Made by a program: the position numbers and the translations under genes. Shown here piece by piece: positions 1 through 8,388 of a stretch of 11,475 bases of DNA. Origin of the DNA: Euperipatoides rowelli (lineage: Eukaryota > Onychophora > Udeonychophora > Euonychophora > Peripatopsidae); assembly GCA_003024985.2 (NCBI GenBank), contig PXIH01S0052672.1; one strand, written 5' to 3'. The notes beneath the pieces were generated by a model that was not told the origin of the DNA, ran no database searches, and saw nothing but the letters and a program-made list of their open reading frames with translations. How positions within the stretch are numbered: the first letter of the stretch is position 1; each line of letters opens with the position of its first letter.

Positions 1-11
1 TTAGGACTGTT

Positions 12-147
12 GATTATCATAGGGTTGGGGCAGTGAATTTCACATGTAGTTGGAGCTAGGTTTGATAGTAAAGATAAGGTTAGGAATGTAAATAAAAAAA
101 ATTAAGACTGCTATCCATCTTGATCATGTGTTCCATTGGGTCGCTAA
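12..147 (+). repeat. Diverged dispersed repeat, uninterrupted copy
   Basis: This stretch aligns with the reverse complement of the split repeat at 5500-5619 plus 6190-6216. Shared landmarks are TGTAGTTGGAG, TAAGGTTAGGA, TGTAAATAAAA and TTGATCATGTG (TTGATCACGTG in the other copy). Bases 12-32 match the reverse complement of 6196-6216 at all 21 positions. There is no protein-coding potential. The segment TAAGGTTAGG...TGTAAATAAA also occurs inside the MITEs at 10183 and 10770, so it is probably a distant member of that family. The left end may lie outside the window. Confidence 0.65.
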
Positions 148-599
148 ACATAAACTATTACCTCATCTGGATCATGATGCCTTGGGTTATGGCATGGACT
201 TCTGTTTTCTTTCAATTTTTTTTTTGAGATGTGCCCATCAGAGTTCTTTCCTGTTTGTTTCATAACATTAACTTCTTAATTTGCAAAAGAATGTTTGAAA
301 TTGTACAAATCTGTGTTCTGTTATTAAAAGCAAACGTTACTCGCTGCTAGTGTAATTACCCCTAAGAATTTATCTTGCTTCACTCCCTGATGCTTAATAC
401 CAGGAATTTGCATTATTGACAAATAATAAAATGGAAAACACTAGGTTTGATGCTGAAGTCTACCATGTTAAGACAGCAAAAGGGACATATAAAAAGAAGA
501 CGAATACAGAAAAAGGGTTGCTAAAACAGAAAAGCTTTATATTACGTTCTTCACTATAGCCGGTAATTTGAACATGATTACGTATATTAAATACCTACA
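148..599. other. Gene-free AT-rich stretch
   Basis: No reading frame, RNA gene, terminal inverted repeat or tandem repeat could be supported here. The sequence is AT-rich with short T and A runs. Confidence 0.5.
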
Positions 600-707
600 T
601 TTTTGGTTGAGCTAATTTATCCAGGGGGATAATTTCACACTGTAAATTATTAAAGATAGCCAACTTTATATAACTGCAATTTTGGTTGATCTGATTTTTC
701 CAGGGGA
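600..707 (+). repeat. Direct repeat pair, 29-bp units 79 bp apart
   Basis: Positions 600-628 and 679-707 are similar in direct orientation. Both contain TTTTGGTTGA, followed seven or eight bases later by TTTNTCCAGGGG-like sequence. About 24 of 29 bases agree by eye. This looks like an old local duplication or two remnants of a short dispersed repeat. No function is apparent. Confidence 0.5.
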
Positions 708-920
708 GGGCGACTGTCCCGTTTTGCGGACGACCTTGCTCCTAGGTTGTCAAGCAGGCTTATCTTCGAACTCTTTGCCTATGTTACTGTATTTATGGAG
801 ATAGTTCTTAATTTTAAACCTTTATGGAGAATAAAGAAATGACAATATTAAAATTCATTATTTTGATCCAAATTAGATGATCGAGCTCCTGGGATTCTAA
901 AAATGAAATACAATATCGTC
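708..920. other. Gene-free stretch at the LINE 3' flank
   Basis: Positions 700-780 are somewhat less AT-rich than the surroundings, but no gene, tRNA fold or repeat could be supported. The stretch ends at the TAA-repeat tail of the LINE. Confidence 0.45.
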
Positions 921-945
921 TTATTATTATTATTAGGGTTTTATT
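921..945 (-). terminator. LINE 3' end: AATAAA signal and (TAA)5 tail
   Basis: On the minus strand AATAAA (940-945) is followed by ACCC and then five TAA units (921-935). A short microsatellite tail directly after the 3' UTR is typical of several LINE clades and marks where reverse transcription was primed. The junction with host DNA is at 920/921. Confidence 0.75.
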
Positions 946-1151
946 GAATTGAATATACAAATACAAATGACTGAAATAATTATTGTACTAGAAAAGCTCT
1001 AACCCAATGGTTATGAGTTTTTTTTTACAAATATGAGTTAAATATATTAAGTTTTATACAATTTCATTATATAACAATATATTCTAAATGTAAAAAAATA
1101 TAATAGGCTATATTTTAATTTAAAAATAAAAATAGTAAAATTGGCCAAATT

Positions 1152-1406
1152 TCATGAAGGATTATTGATATTCCAAGTCAACCGGGGTATTGTTGATTGG
1201 AAAAATCTGCAAGTTCTAATATAAGGTTGATATAGCTTAGTGGAATTGCTTCTGTTGTGATTTGAAATGTTAAATTTTAATTCGAGGCTATATTTGGTGA
1301 AAAAGGTTTTAGATAATTTAACCATTTTTTTATTTCTTCGAGATTCCAAAGTTTCAAGATCTAGAACCAATAAAGCTGAAGAGTATTTGATATTCCAATC
1401 GCCCAT
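1152..1406 (-). pseudogene. LINE ORF, C-terminal region after the RT domain
   Basis: This open stretch of 84 codons has the pattern typical of the end of CR1/L2/Jockey-like proteins: an LxxLxxLxxRR segment (LLVLDLETLESRR) near residue 20, and a final FFQSTIPRLTWN block matching the usual aromatic...WN-L-P ending. In the same frame the sequence directly upstream (minus strand, about 1407-1450) reads as a KVFQKRACRIIMGDW block, which is the usual QKRA-R-I motif after the reverse transcriptase thumb. The frame therefore began well before the first methionine, and that methionine is not a true start. The stop at 1152 is probably close to the natural end, because 3' UTR, AATAAA and the TAA tail follow within 230 bp. 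Confidence 0.8.
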
Positions 1407-2745
1407 AATTATCCTGCATGCTCTTTTTTGAAAAACCTTGATGGCTTTACATTGATTAACATTAATTGAATCAGACCAAATTTCTCAGCTATATTCTAAA
1501 ATTGGCCGAAGGAAAGTTTTATTTAAATTAAAACCTAACCTTTTTAATCTATATAACAAAAAAAAAAAATTTAATTAACGTTAGAAATGATACAGGATAT
1601 ATGGTTATTCCACTTTAGATCACTTTGAATGAGGACTCCCAATATTTTACATGAATTGGTGAAATTAATTAATGAATCACCTTAGATATAGGCTACATTA
1701 TCAATTGTAGAATTTTTTGATGGATTATGAGCCATAATGCAAGATTTGGATCATGAATTAATTTTCATTCCGTATTTTGTAGAATCAATGAGTAGAATCA
1801 ATGAATAGAATCAATTGAATTTTGAGAACAGAGGATGAATTAGATTTGTTTGACACAATGACAACCGATAAATCATCGCTAAATTTAAATCAATGAAAAA
1901 AATTTAAACCATTGTTGTTGGTAATAATGTGAATCAGTCCCCCAAGTACTGAGCCTTGAGTGACTCCATTGATCGGTTTATTAGAATTGGGAATCCTTAC
2001 AATTCAAGCTCTATTTTTTAGGAATGAAATAAACCATTTAATAATTTGAGAAGAAATGTTTAAATTTATGAGTTGTTGGATGAATATGTTATGATTCAAG
2101 TTATNATAAGCTTTGGAATAATCAGATACTATGGTAAAGACTTTGTTATTTCTATTTTCTAGAGATTCTAATATATGGTGGATGTAAAGAATTAGATAGT
2201 CTAAAGTGGATTTGTTAGGAATATCTCCAAATTGAGAATTGTCTAGAGTATTAATCACCAAAGGAAGCATAATTTCTATGTTTTTCTAATATTTTTGATA
2301 ATGTTGGAAGGATGGATATGGGTCTGATTTGGTTAGGTTGAGATAATGATTTTTCTTTAGGAATGGGAATTAAGTAGGACGATTTCCATATTGATGGGAA
2401 GGTACATGTATTTAATGATTTATTTTAAATGTGATAGGTTCAACTAATTCCACAGAGAATTGTTTTAGTATGAAGTTAGGGATTTGGTCTGTACTAGATG
2501 ATGTGTTAGGATTAATATTATTCAATTGAGAAAGGACCCAAAACATAACATTTTGAATAGGGGTATTTGGGAGTGATCTTAGCAAAAATTGATTAGAGAT
2601 AGGTTCATGTAAATTAGATAAATGATTAAAGAACTGAGATATTTCAAGATATGTTTGTTCAGTGGACTTATTTGGGAAGAGATTTGTTGATATTGATACC
2701 TACTGAATTTTTTAAGATTTTATAATTAAATGATCCTTTTGTAGT
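1407..2745 (-). pseudogene. LINE reverse transcriptase domain, broken
   Basis: The RT motifs appear in order on the minus strand but in shifting frames. Around 2289-2405 is TFPSIWKSSYLIPIPK followed by RPISILPTLSKILEK, the fingers motif with its PxN-RPISLL signature. In 2004-2270 is VSDYSKAY at about 2103-2126, the motif A block with the first catalytic Asp; the next expected Asp falls on the ambiguous codon at 2103-2105. After it comes LNHNIFIQQL...WFISFLKNR. At 1939-1967 is GVTQGSVLGG, the template-grip motif B. At 1872-1883 is FSDD, the counterpart of the catalytic YADD box, here with Phe and Ser in the first two places. Around 1600-1650 is ILGVLIQSDLKWNNHI, typical of the thumb. Stops and indels separate these blocks, so no active enzyme is encoded. 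Known family role: RNA-templated DNA synthesis at the nicked target. Confidence 0.88.
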
Positions 2746-3104
2746 AGAATTTAATTTGTAATTAGTCTTTTTTTCTTTGCCATAATGATTTCTGAGTTGA
2801 TTTGGTTTGATATTGAGCTGACTTTATCATAGTTATTATGTTTGAATTCTTTGTCTTTTAATTCAATCAACTCTCTTTATTTTGCTGTTCATCCAGCATT
2901 TATCATTTGATTTGATTTTTTTTTGTGTGTGATAGGAAAATTGATTTCATATTGACTTTGAAGCCATGAATTGAAACAATTCACAATTGAATCTAAATCT
3001 TCAAGGTCATACAGAGTGGATCAGTCAGTAGAAGCAATAGATCTGCCAAAGTTATTGAGGTTGGTTAAGCTTTTAGGTCTATAGGATATTTATTTTGTAT
3101 AATT

Positions 3105-3760
3105 GTTAGGTAAAACCAAACGATGTTGATTATCTGGAGATAAAAAGATGAGATTGTGGTCAGACTCTCCAATGGGAGGAAATAAATTAAAAATATAGTT
3201 GAAATTACCTTTATAATAACATTTATCTAGAATTTTGTTTTGTCTGGTTGGCAACTTAATGATTTGATGAAAATTATTGTTAAAGTGTGACCCGTGTTAA
3301 TGCTATTGCAGTCACCAATTACTATGATATGAGCTAGCTGATTTTTTGTGAGTAATAAATCAATTTGTTTTGAAATGTACTTTAGAATCTGTTTGTCATA
3401 ATGATCATTAGGAGGGCAGTAAACTGCTACAATGCCAATCCAGGGAACAGATCTAGGCAAGTAATTAGGTTTTATTATAATTGTGATTGCTTCCACGTTA
3501 TCATTTTCAGGAAGGTCAACATATAAAACTGAGATAGGACAGCGCAAATAAATTGATACTCCTCTTTTTTTTTTTGTCGATGCGATTTTGAATTCTATGG
3601 TAATATTGATATCCCATAATGTCAAAGTTATCCTCAATTGCTTTTGTAATCAAAGTTTCAGTAAAAATTAACAAATCGAGTCTAAATTCTTGTGCGTGTA
3701 GTTGAATTTCATCATATTTGTTTGTTATGGATCTTAGATTTGAATATAGTATTTTAGAAA
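3105..3760 (-). pseudogene. LINE apurinic-type endonuclease domain, broken
   Basis: Endonuclease/exonuclease/phosphatase-fold motifs are present in order on the minus strand. At about 3730-3752 is ILYSNLRSITNKYDEI, with the Asn of the first metal-binding motif. At about 3651-3668 is LLIFTETLI, whose Glu (3657-3659) is the catalytic metal ligand. At about 3405-3425 is VAVYCPP, the usual VYxPP strand. At about 3305-3316 is IGDCN, where GDFN is usual: the Asp and Asn are kept and the Phe is replaced by Cys. At 3156-3164 is SDH inside GESDHNLIFL, the last catalytic motif. Between them the frame changes at the T-run near 3566-3577 and again near 3250, and a stop follows SDH at about 3105. The motifs are well kept although the frame is lost, which suggests fairly recent decay. 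Known family role: nicking target DNA to prime reverse transcription. Confidence 0.88.
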
Positions 3761-3801
3761 ATGAATAGTTGATAAAGTTTGTTTTTATTTTAATTAAGTT
3801 G

Positions 3802-4197
3802 TTATTTGATGGTAATCTTGCCATAGACTTTGGATCCAAAGAAGAGTCTCTTGACAAATTTACGATCAGAAGTAATGGTCTTTTTTGGTTGATTGAAATG
3901 ATTAGATTTGCGAGATGAAGAGCCACATTTATGATTAAAGTTTTTGAAAATATTTAAGTTGATCAAATGTTGCAAAACTTCTATATCGGGAATTATTTTG
4001 CGATTGGAGTATCTTTTTGATTTTAAATATCCTGGTGAATAGATTTTTATTCCAGGGTTTTTACAATTAAGAGAATGATTATTTTTTAAATTATTTGACA
4101 TTGGAAATAGTTGAACGTTGTTTTTAGCCGTATTGCGGTTGTGCGTGATACAGTAATAGTTATCCGGCTAGTTCATAAGAGAATTAACTTGATTCAT
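3802..4197 (-). pseudogene. LINE ORF, N-terminal basic region
   Basis: An open frame of 99 codons (3802-4101) starts at an internal methionine, but the same frame reads upstream as DNYYCITHNRNTAKNNVQLF to an ATG at 4195-4197, broken by one TAG at 4171. I take the upstream ATG as the likelier original start. The region is rich in Lys, Asn and Ser. It contains KIYSPGYLKSKRYS, then a CGSSSRKSNHFNQPKK segment resembling the short Cys/Gly/Arg/Lys-rich linker found just before the endonuclease in single-ORF CR1/L2-like proteins. No zinc knuckle, RRM or esterase motif could be seen. The frame leaves this register near 3835 and the endonuclease continues in another. Confidence 0.6.
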
Positions 4198-4261
4198 GGT
4201 CAGAACAAAGAACAAGATAATAAAAATAAATATTGCAGAGATTAAGAAACGACAAAACAAA

Positions 4262-5487
4262 ACTTAATACATGGAAAATTGTTACTTTGTATCACACAGG
4301 CAGTACTCTATATGATGCCATATACTGTATCACACTTCTATTATAATCAATGACTTATTAAATTTTCTATCTCGAAGTAGGCTTATATTGGAGCTTATCA
4401 ATTTTTTTAAGTATTTTTTATTTTGTAATATCACCTTTTAACAGGGTTTGTAATAGCTACACAAAATTGGGTTTTGCCTAGGTCTATTTTTAGTTGACCC
4501 ATATAATCAAATTCCATTTGTTTTTTAAAAAGATTTGTTTTCTATACATCTTTTGACAATTACTGTACATCTTGAATGCATAGCAATATTATCAGATAGC
4601 TTTTTTAGCTAATTTAAACTGATAAACAATGCTAATCTCTCAAAGTTTTTTTTTTTAAATACAAGTCGACTGTTAAATAGTGTTATTGATATGGAGTGGC
4701 TTTTCTATTTTCAGAGTGGTTTTTGGAATGAAAGCATCAGGCTTGTGTTTAGTTTTATTCTACTTTACATGAATTATTTTCATCTTGAAAAACCCCAAAA
4801 AGATTTTCAGTTTATGAGAAGTGGTAAGTCAACAGTCTGTCATCCCTTCTAAGTAACATGTGTTTCTTCCTTAGTTTATATTACCTCTTAGTGTTCGGAA
4901 TTTCCAAATTTAGCCAGTGACAAATATGCTTGGAGAAATGATCCCGTGGGAATGATTTTTAAGAAATTAAAGAAAATGGGGAGAGAGGAAAAAAATCTTT
5001 GATGATGATCCTGGGAAAGTTTAATTTTATTGCTACAGTGTTTTTTTTTTTTTTTTTTAAAAATAATTAGAAATCAAGTGCCGTAGTATTTTATTTGCTT
5101 GGAGTCTGAAGTAATTTTGGGAATTTGTTCTTGATATTTTATATTGCTGCTTTGTTGCTATTGAGTTTAAGAGGAAATATGTATGCAATTTGGTTGTGTT
5201 AGGATTCCGATTGTGGAATTTACGATGTCAAGTCAAAATCTAGTTATTTTTAAAGAAATGTGCTCCCTAAAATATAAATTTTGAAAGCTGTCCTTTTTCT
5301 AGGTGGAAGTGGACAGGGGTAGGGGGGGGGGAGGAGAGAGTTCTGTTTTGAATTATTTGTTAGGACAAAATTTTGTCAGTTAAATTTTTAAAATCTTATT
5401 ATTTTTAATGCAATTTTTATTTTTCAATATTAACGAATTTAACCTCATATGATTTTTTTTTTAAGTCTAAAAATATACAAGAGCTTA
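4262..5487. other. Gene-free AT-rich stretch
   Basis: No coding frame or RNA gene could be supported. Low-complexity tracts present are an unbroken T run at about 5041-5058 and a purine tract at 5303-5341 that includes a run of ten G (5322-5331). An 11-bp word at 4323-4333 is the exact reverse complement of 4145-4155 in the LINE 5' region. Confidence 0.5.
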
Positions 5488-5499
5488 GTAGTCGACGGG

Positions 5500-5619
5500 A
5501 ATTAGCGTAGTTTGTCACGTGATCAAAATGGGTAATAGCCTATTTTTTATATTTTTATTTACAGTCCTAACCTTACCATAACTCTGAACCCTAACTCCAA
5601 CTACATATTAAACCTACTA
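5500..5619 (-). repeat. Dispersed repeat, first half (split by hAT insertion)
   Basis: This is homologous in reverse orientation to 33-147, and more distantly to the MITE cores at 10183-10416 and 10770-11016. Shared words are AATTAGCG, GTCACGTGA, TTTACAGTCCTAACCTTACC and CTGAACCCTAACTCCAACTACAT. The homology stops exactly where the CAGGGTTCGAAAT end of the hAT-like element begins (5620) and resumes after its other end (6190). Confidence 0.65.
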
Positions 5620-5996
5620 CAGGGTTCGAAATACTAATTTTAAGCTCACAGTAAATTTTGCTTTGCGGGTAATGTTGCTCACAACAATTTAATTACAGCT
5701 CATGGTGGTTATGTAGACTAGTTTATCTGAATTAACAAATACTATAGCGACACTATATAATACTTAACCAGCTATATTGATATTTGTGGTTAGTTAATTT
5801 ACCTATAGTTTTGAAAGCAATGTAGGCTATGTGTTACACACAATGCTAAATAAGGCCATACATTACTTAGAATTAACTCCTGAAAACATCAATGAAAGCA
5901 GGGTGGATCTAACTTTCTAGGTTTAAGGATGTCAAAAATTCCTGGAAAAAATGAACACATTCCATTTCAAAGATATACATACAGGACTGTATTATA

Positions 5997-6039
5997 TACT
6001 GTAGCTCATACAGTAGTATACAGTATGTAATACTGTATA
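5997..6039. repeat. Overlapping AT hairpins inside the hAT-like element
   Basis: TACTGTA (5997-6003) pairs with TACAGTA (6009-6015) around a 5-base loop. Directly after, a perfect 10-bp stem at 6017-6026 and 6030-6039 closes on a 3-base GTA loop. The TACTGTA/TACAGTA word recurs several times in the patch. Confidence 0.7.
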
Positions 6040-6104
6040 TGCTATGTATAATTTTGGCACAGTATACATATCTAATATATAAAAGTGAGGCTGTGGCAAA
6101 AAAA

Positions 6105-6187
6105 ATGCTTTGAGTGGCTTGGAGCTCAAGGCCATTGTCTCGTAACTCGCTGCAAATGCTGTGAATGCCTTGAGTTATTTCGAGCCC
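6105..6187 (+). repeat. Two 23-bp units 60 bp apart near the hAT-like right end
   Basis: Positions 6105-6127 and 6165-6187 share the pattern ATGC(T/C)TTGAGT..(C/T)TT(G/C)GAGC(T/C)C. The second unit runs into the terminal inverted repeat. Subterminal duplications are common in hAT elements, where they can be transposase binding sites; that role is inferred. Confidence 0.5.
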
Positions 6188-6189
6188 TG

Positions 6190-6275
6190 CTACTGTGCCC
6201 CAACCCTATGATAATCTAGAGGTGAAATAATCCTTTTTTAAGATAATTTTAACATGAATCTCCATCAGCCATACT
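6190..6275 (-). repeat. Dispersed repeat, second half (split by hAT insertion)
   Basis: Bases 6196-6216 are the exact reverse complement of 12-32. Further right, ATAATCTAGAGGTGAAATAATC matches 10918-10940 of the second MITE with few changes, and the GATAATTTTAAC...GCCATA order matches its right arm. The terminal repeat expected beyond (as at 10990-11016) is not recognisable, so the right boundary is approximate. Confidence 0.6.
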
Positions 6276-7173
6276 ATTTAACAATCAACGGCTGCCAATT
6301 TGTTAAAAACTGCACTAATTAGCCTAGAGGTCGACTTAATTTAAAAATACATGAAAATTGTATCAGAATTAAAACTCTTGTTCCAAAGTCATTGACAAAG
6401 GTGTATTTCAATTCTATTTGCTATGGTCTGCACTCTGCCTCATTGCTCTTTATCTGTAGTTATTTTTTATCGGTACCAGAATTGAGGTTAATTTATCTTC
6501 TATGCAATGCTATATGTTGTGCAAAACACCGATAGCTGTTCATATCATTTGCACTACGTGTTCAAAATTAAAAGCCGGACATTGTTCTCCCTCTTGTTAG
6601 CGATTGAACCAATCATATCTTTAGTTTTTTAAGTAGAGTTGGCACACTGTTCTTGTTGCAATTGATTTAGTCTGATAACATTGTGCTTGAAAATGACTTT
6701 TCATAGAGCAGTAAATAGGGTAAAAATATATTTGTATGCAATATTAAACGTTCACTAGAATCCATTTTGACACAAACTAAAAACCATAACTGTTGGAAAT
6801 GAGGAGGAATTTGATTGGCTATTGTATAGAACATTTTCATTGGTTACAGAACACAATGAGTAGCCTACATTTATGCTAATATCTCCATTTGAAATGCAGA
6901 GAAACGCTGAATGTAGATCTGTCTGTTCCAGAAAAGTAGCCTACAAATGAGCATGTTGCTAGTGTTAGCAGCCGAATTAGTAGCATTTAATTTTAATTTT
7001 TTTTTTTATTTGTTTATTGAAGAAAACATTTTTAGTTTTCTAAGAAAAATATTATAAGCTATTTTTTTTAATCTATAGCCTATAATAATTCTCTAAAGCA
7101 ATATGTTGCCCATTGCAATTTCCATTTAGGAACTTTGACAATGTTAAGCAGTTTAGGCCTACATGCTTATATA
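6276..7173. other. Gene-free stretch with scattered CCAAT-type words
   Basis: No reading frame, RNA gene or transposon end was supported. Three CCAAT/ATTGG words occur (about 6608, 6816 and 6838), but there is no TATA box, CpG cluster or downstream coding frame to make a promoter. TAGGCTA/TAGCCTA words are frequent. Confidence 0.45.
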
Positions 7174-7200
7174 TAGGGATGAGGCGTTTAAACGTTTAAT
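7174..7200 (+). mobile_element. Possible orphan hAT terminal repeat
   Basis: TAGGGATGAGGCGTTTAAACGTTTAA has the TAGGGATG opening seen in many animal hAT elements, including one end of the element at 8008-9323. It is followed by a palindromic CG-containing motif in the same position as that element's CGATTAATCG. No matching CATCCCTA end or target duplication was found nearby, so this could be a truncated remnant or a chance match. Confidence 0.25.
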
Positions 7201-7204
7201 CTAC

Positions 7205-7660
7205 CATCAAAGTAATAACATTTAAAATTTCACAGCCTCGTTTAAATGTGAAAAAAAAGTTAAAAAAATGTCCACAGTAAAATAATTAAGTTGTCTAATT
7301 TAGAAATTACCATTTATCTAAAATCGTATTTTAGAGCACGTAGGCTATGCAAATTTCATGATGATAATATAGGCTACTTAACAATTCAAGTAAAATCCAT
7401 TCCTACGATTTACCTGTATAGTCTTTTTTCAATAAGCTCTAATAATTTACGATTGTTTTTTGTCTTTATTGTATTTTAATATTAGAATTTGACTTGACTG
7501 TACTAGAATAAAGGTGAAATTAGTTGAGAAATCAGCCAACGATTCATTAATTTCAGCATATCTTGTAGAAAGTTTTTATTAATTTAAAAAAAAAAATCAC
7601 AAGAAAAGCTTATGAGCCGTGTTGCGACAGTCCGATCCTTCACAGATCAATCAGATTGTA
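7205..7660. other. Gene-free AT-rich stretch
   Basis: Short open frames here show no family motif and have the composition of AT-rich noise. Nothing else was supported. Confidence 0.45.
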
Positions 7661-7664
7661 GACC

Positions 7665-7735
7665 AGTTGCGCGACAATTGAAATACAGTAGCGTGTGGAA
7701 TTGGTATTTTTTCTCGCCGATTTTAGTATATTTTC
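7665..7735 (-). repeat. Isolated 71-bp fragment of the GGTCAG MITE family
   Basis: This aligns without gaps to 10810-10880 inside the MITE at 10770-11016, with 64 of 71 bases identical by hand count. The same part of the MITE at 10183-10416 matches in reverse orientation. Neither terminal inverted repeat is present. The match starts at AGTTGCG and ends after GTATATTTTC. Any open frame running through it is not evidence of a gene. Confidence 0.8.
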
Positions 7736-7977
7736 ACGAGAGCTTAAATGAAGAGCTGAGTCAAATCGTTCTTTATTTTTTTATCAAGCGCAGCATTATG
7801 TGTGGAAATTTTAATAACCACTGTTTTTATTTTTCTCATTTAGAAGTTGCTATCAGCGTTGATTTTACACATTTTTGTATATCCTGCACATGATTTTTGT
7901 AGGTGGATAAATGATTTCCTCCACATTTTAATGCACCTAAGAATAGAATAATTGCAATTTAAACAATTAAATATAAA
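7736..7977. other. Short gene-free stretch
   Basis: Nothing recognised between the MITE fragment and the flank of the 1.3-kb hAT element. Confidence 0.4.
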
Positions 7978-7978
7978 C

Positions 7979-8007
7979 AGAATTTAGGGAGGGGGACAAT
8001 AAAAAAG
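7979..8007 (+). repeat. Left part of a duplicated flank, interrupted by the hAT
   Basis: AGAATTTAGGGAGGGGGACA followed by ATAAAAAAG matches 9525-9551 (AGAATTTGGGGAGAGGGCA, then ATAAAATAAG). The match continues on the far side of the hAT at 9332, so this is the left half of a repeat split by the insertion. The last 8 bases are the left target duplication. Confidence 0.65.
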
Positions 8008-8080
8008 TAGAGATGGGCCGATTAATCGGCCGATTAACATGGTAATCGGTAATCGGCCGACTAGTCGACCGATTAGTTTT
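8008..8080. repeat. Left subterminal repeat array of the hAT
   Basis: Several copies of the palindromic core ATCGGCCGAT or half-sites (TAATCGG, CGATTA) are packed here, including GTCGACCGATTA. It is one of the two CpG-dense patches of the window. In hAT elements such arrays commonly bind transposase; that role is inferred. Confidence 0.8.
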
Positions 8081-8388
8081 AATAAATAATCAGACAAAAA
8101 ATATTGTTTTAAAATGATTTTTTAAATCATTTATTTCAAGATATTTATTTCAAAACAAAAATAAAATTACTATTGTATCATATAAACATTAATTGCAAAT
8201 TTGCAATGAATTATTGAATTAATTGGAAAAAAGTAAAATATTACTCAGTTGAGTTTTAAGACTTTAGAGATCATTAGTAGGCTACTCTAAGATTCATTTT
8301 TAGAGAAGAGTCAGATCAGACTCGGTAATTAGTCACTATTCATTAGTCATGTTCATTCAATATTAATTAAGTGTGAATTGCAGTGAAG

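Larger units (their letters stand above)
921..4200 (-). mobile_element. Degenerate non-LTR retrotransposon (LINE), CR1/L2/Jockey/I-like
   Basis: Read on the minus strand, this element carries, in the usual LINE order, a basic N-terminal region, an apurinic-type endonuclease, a reverse transcriptase, a C-terminal region, an AATAAA signal and a (TAA)5 tail. Its length of about 3.3 kb suits a LINE that encodes one long protein. The copy is dead. At least three frame changes are visible (near 3835, at the T-run around 3570 and near 3250), and there are in-frame stops, for example within 3105-3110 and at 4171. The 5' end is uncertain: the reading frame can be followed to an ATG at 4195-4197 and there is no clear boundary beyond. 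I could not find a target-site duplication. The clade is not resolved; APE-type endonuclease plus RT excludes R2-like and LTR elements, and the TAA tail is reminiscent of I-like elements. Confidence 0.9.
5620..6189 (+). mobile_element. Non-autonomous hAT-like element, 570 bp
   Basis: The element begins CAGGGTTCGAAATA and ends, read as reverse complement, CAGGGCTCGAAATAACT. Terminal inverted repeats are thus about 14-16 bp with one mismatch in the first 14. CAGGG(C/T)TCGA-type ends are a known pattern in animal hAT elements. The flanks are consistent with a decayed 8-bp target duplication: CTACTA lies directly left and CTACTG directly right. The related repeat at 12-147 lacks the whole insert, which supports real insertion at this point. 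There is no transposase frame inside. The interior has an AT-rich palindromic patch (5960-6085) and a 60-bp-spaced duplication near the right end. It would have depended on a transposase made elsewhere. Confidence 0.7.

Noticed and set aside
905-4270. Target-site duplication of the LINE
   Set aside because: The sequence left of the TAA tail (AAATACAATATCG) has no convincing match near 4200-4330; only weak AT-rich similarity.
5303-5341. G-quadruplex candidate around the ten-G run
   Set aside because: Only two clear G runs are present, so four full three-G tracts with loops are not available without strained choices.
5560-5605. Telomere-like CCCTAA words
   Set aside because: The words are isolated and irregular and are part of the dispersed repeat core, not a tandem telomeric array.
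5619-5632. tRNA B-box-like word GGTTCGAAAT
   Set aside because: No A box at the right distance and no tRNA fold. The word is better explained as the hAT-type terminal repeat.
6608-6846. Cluster of three CCAAT/ATTGG words as a promoter
   Set aside because: Orientation and spacing are irregular, and no TATA, initiator, CpG island or downstream exon was seen.
7612-7893. Plus-strand open frame of 93 codons
   Set aside because: It runs through the MITE fragment at 7665-7735 and shows no protein motif, so it is a chance frame in AT-rich DNA.
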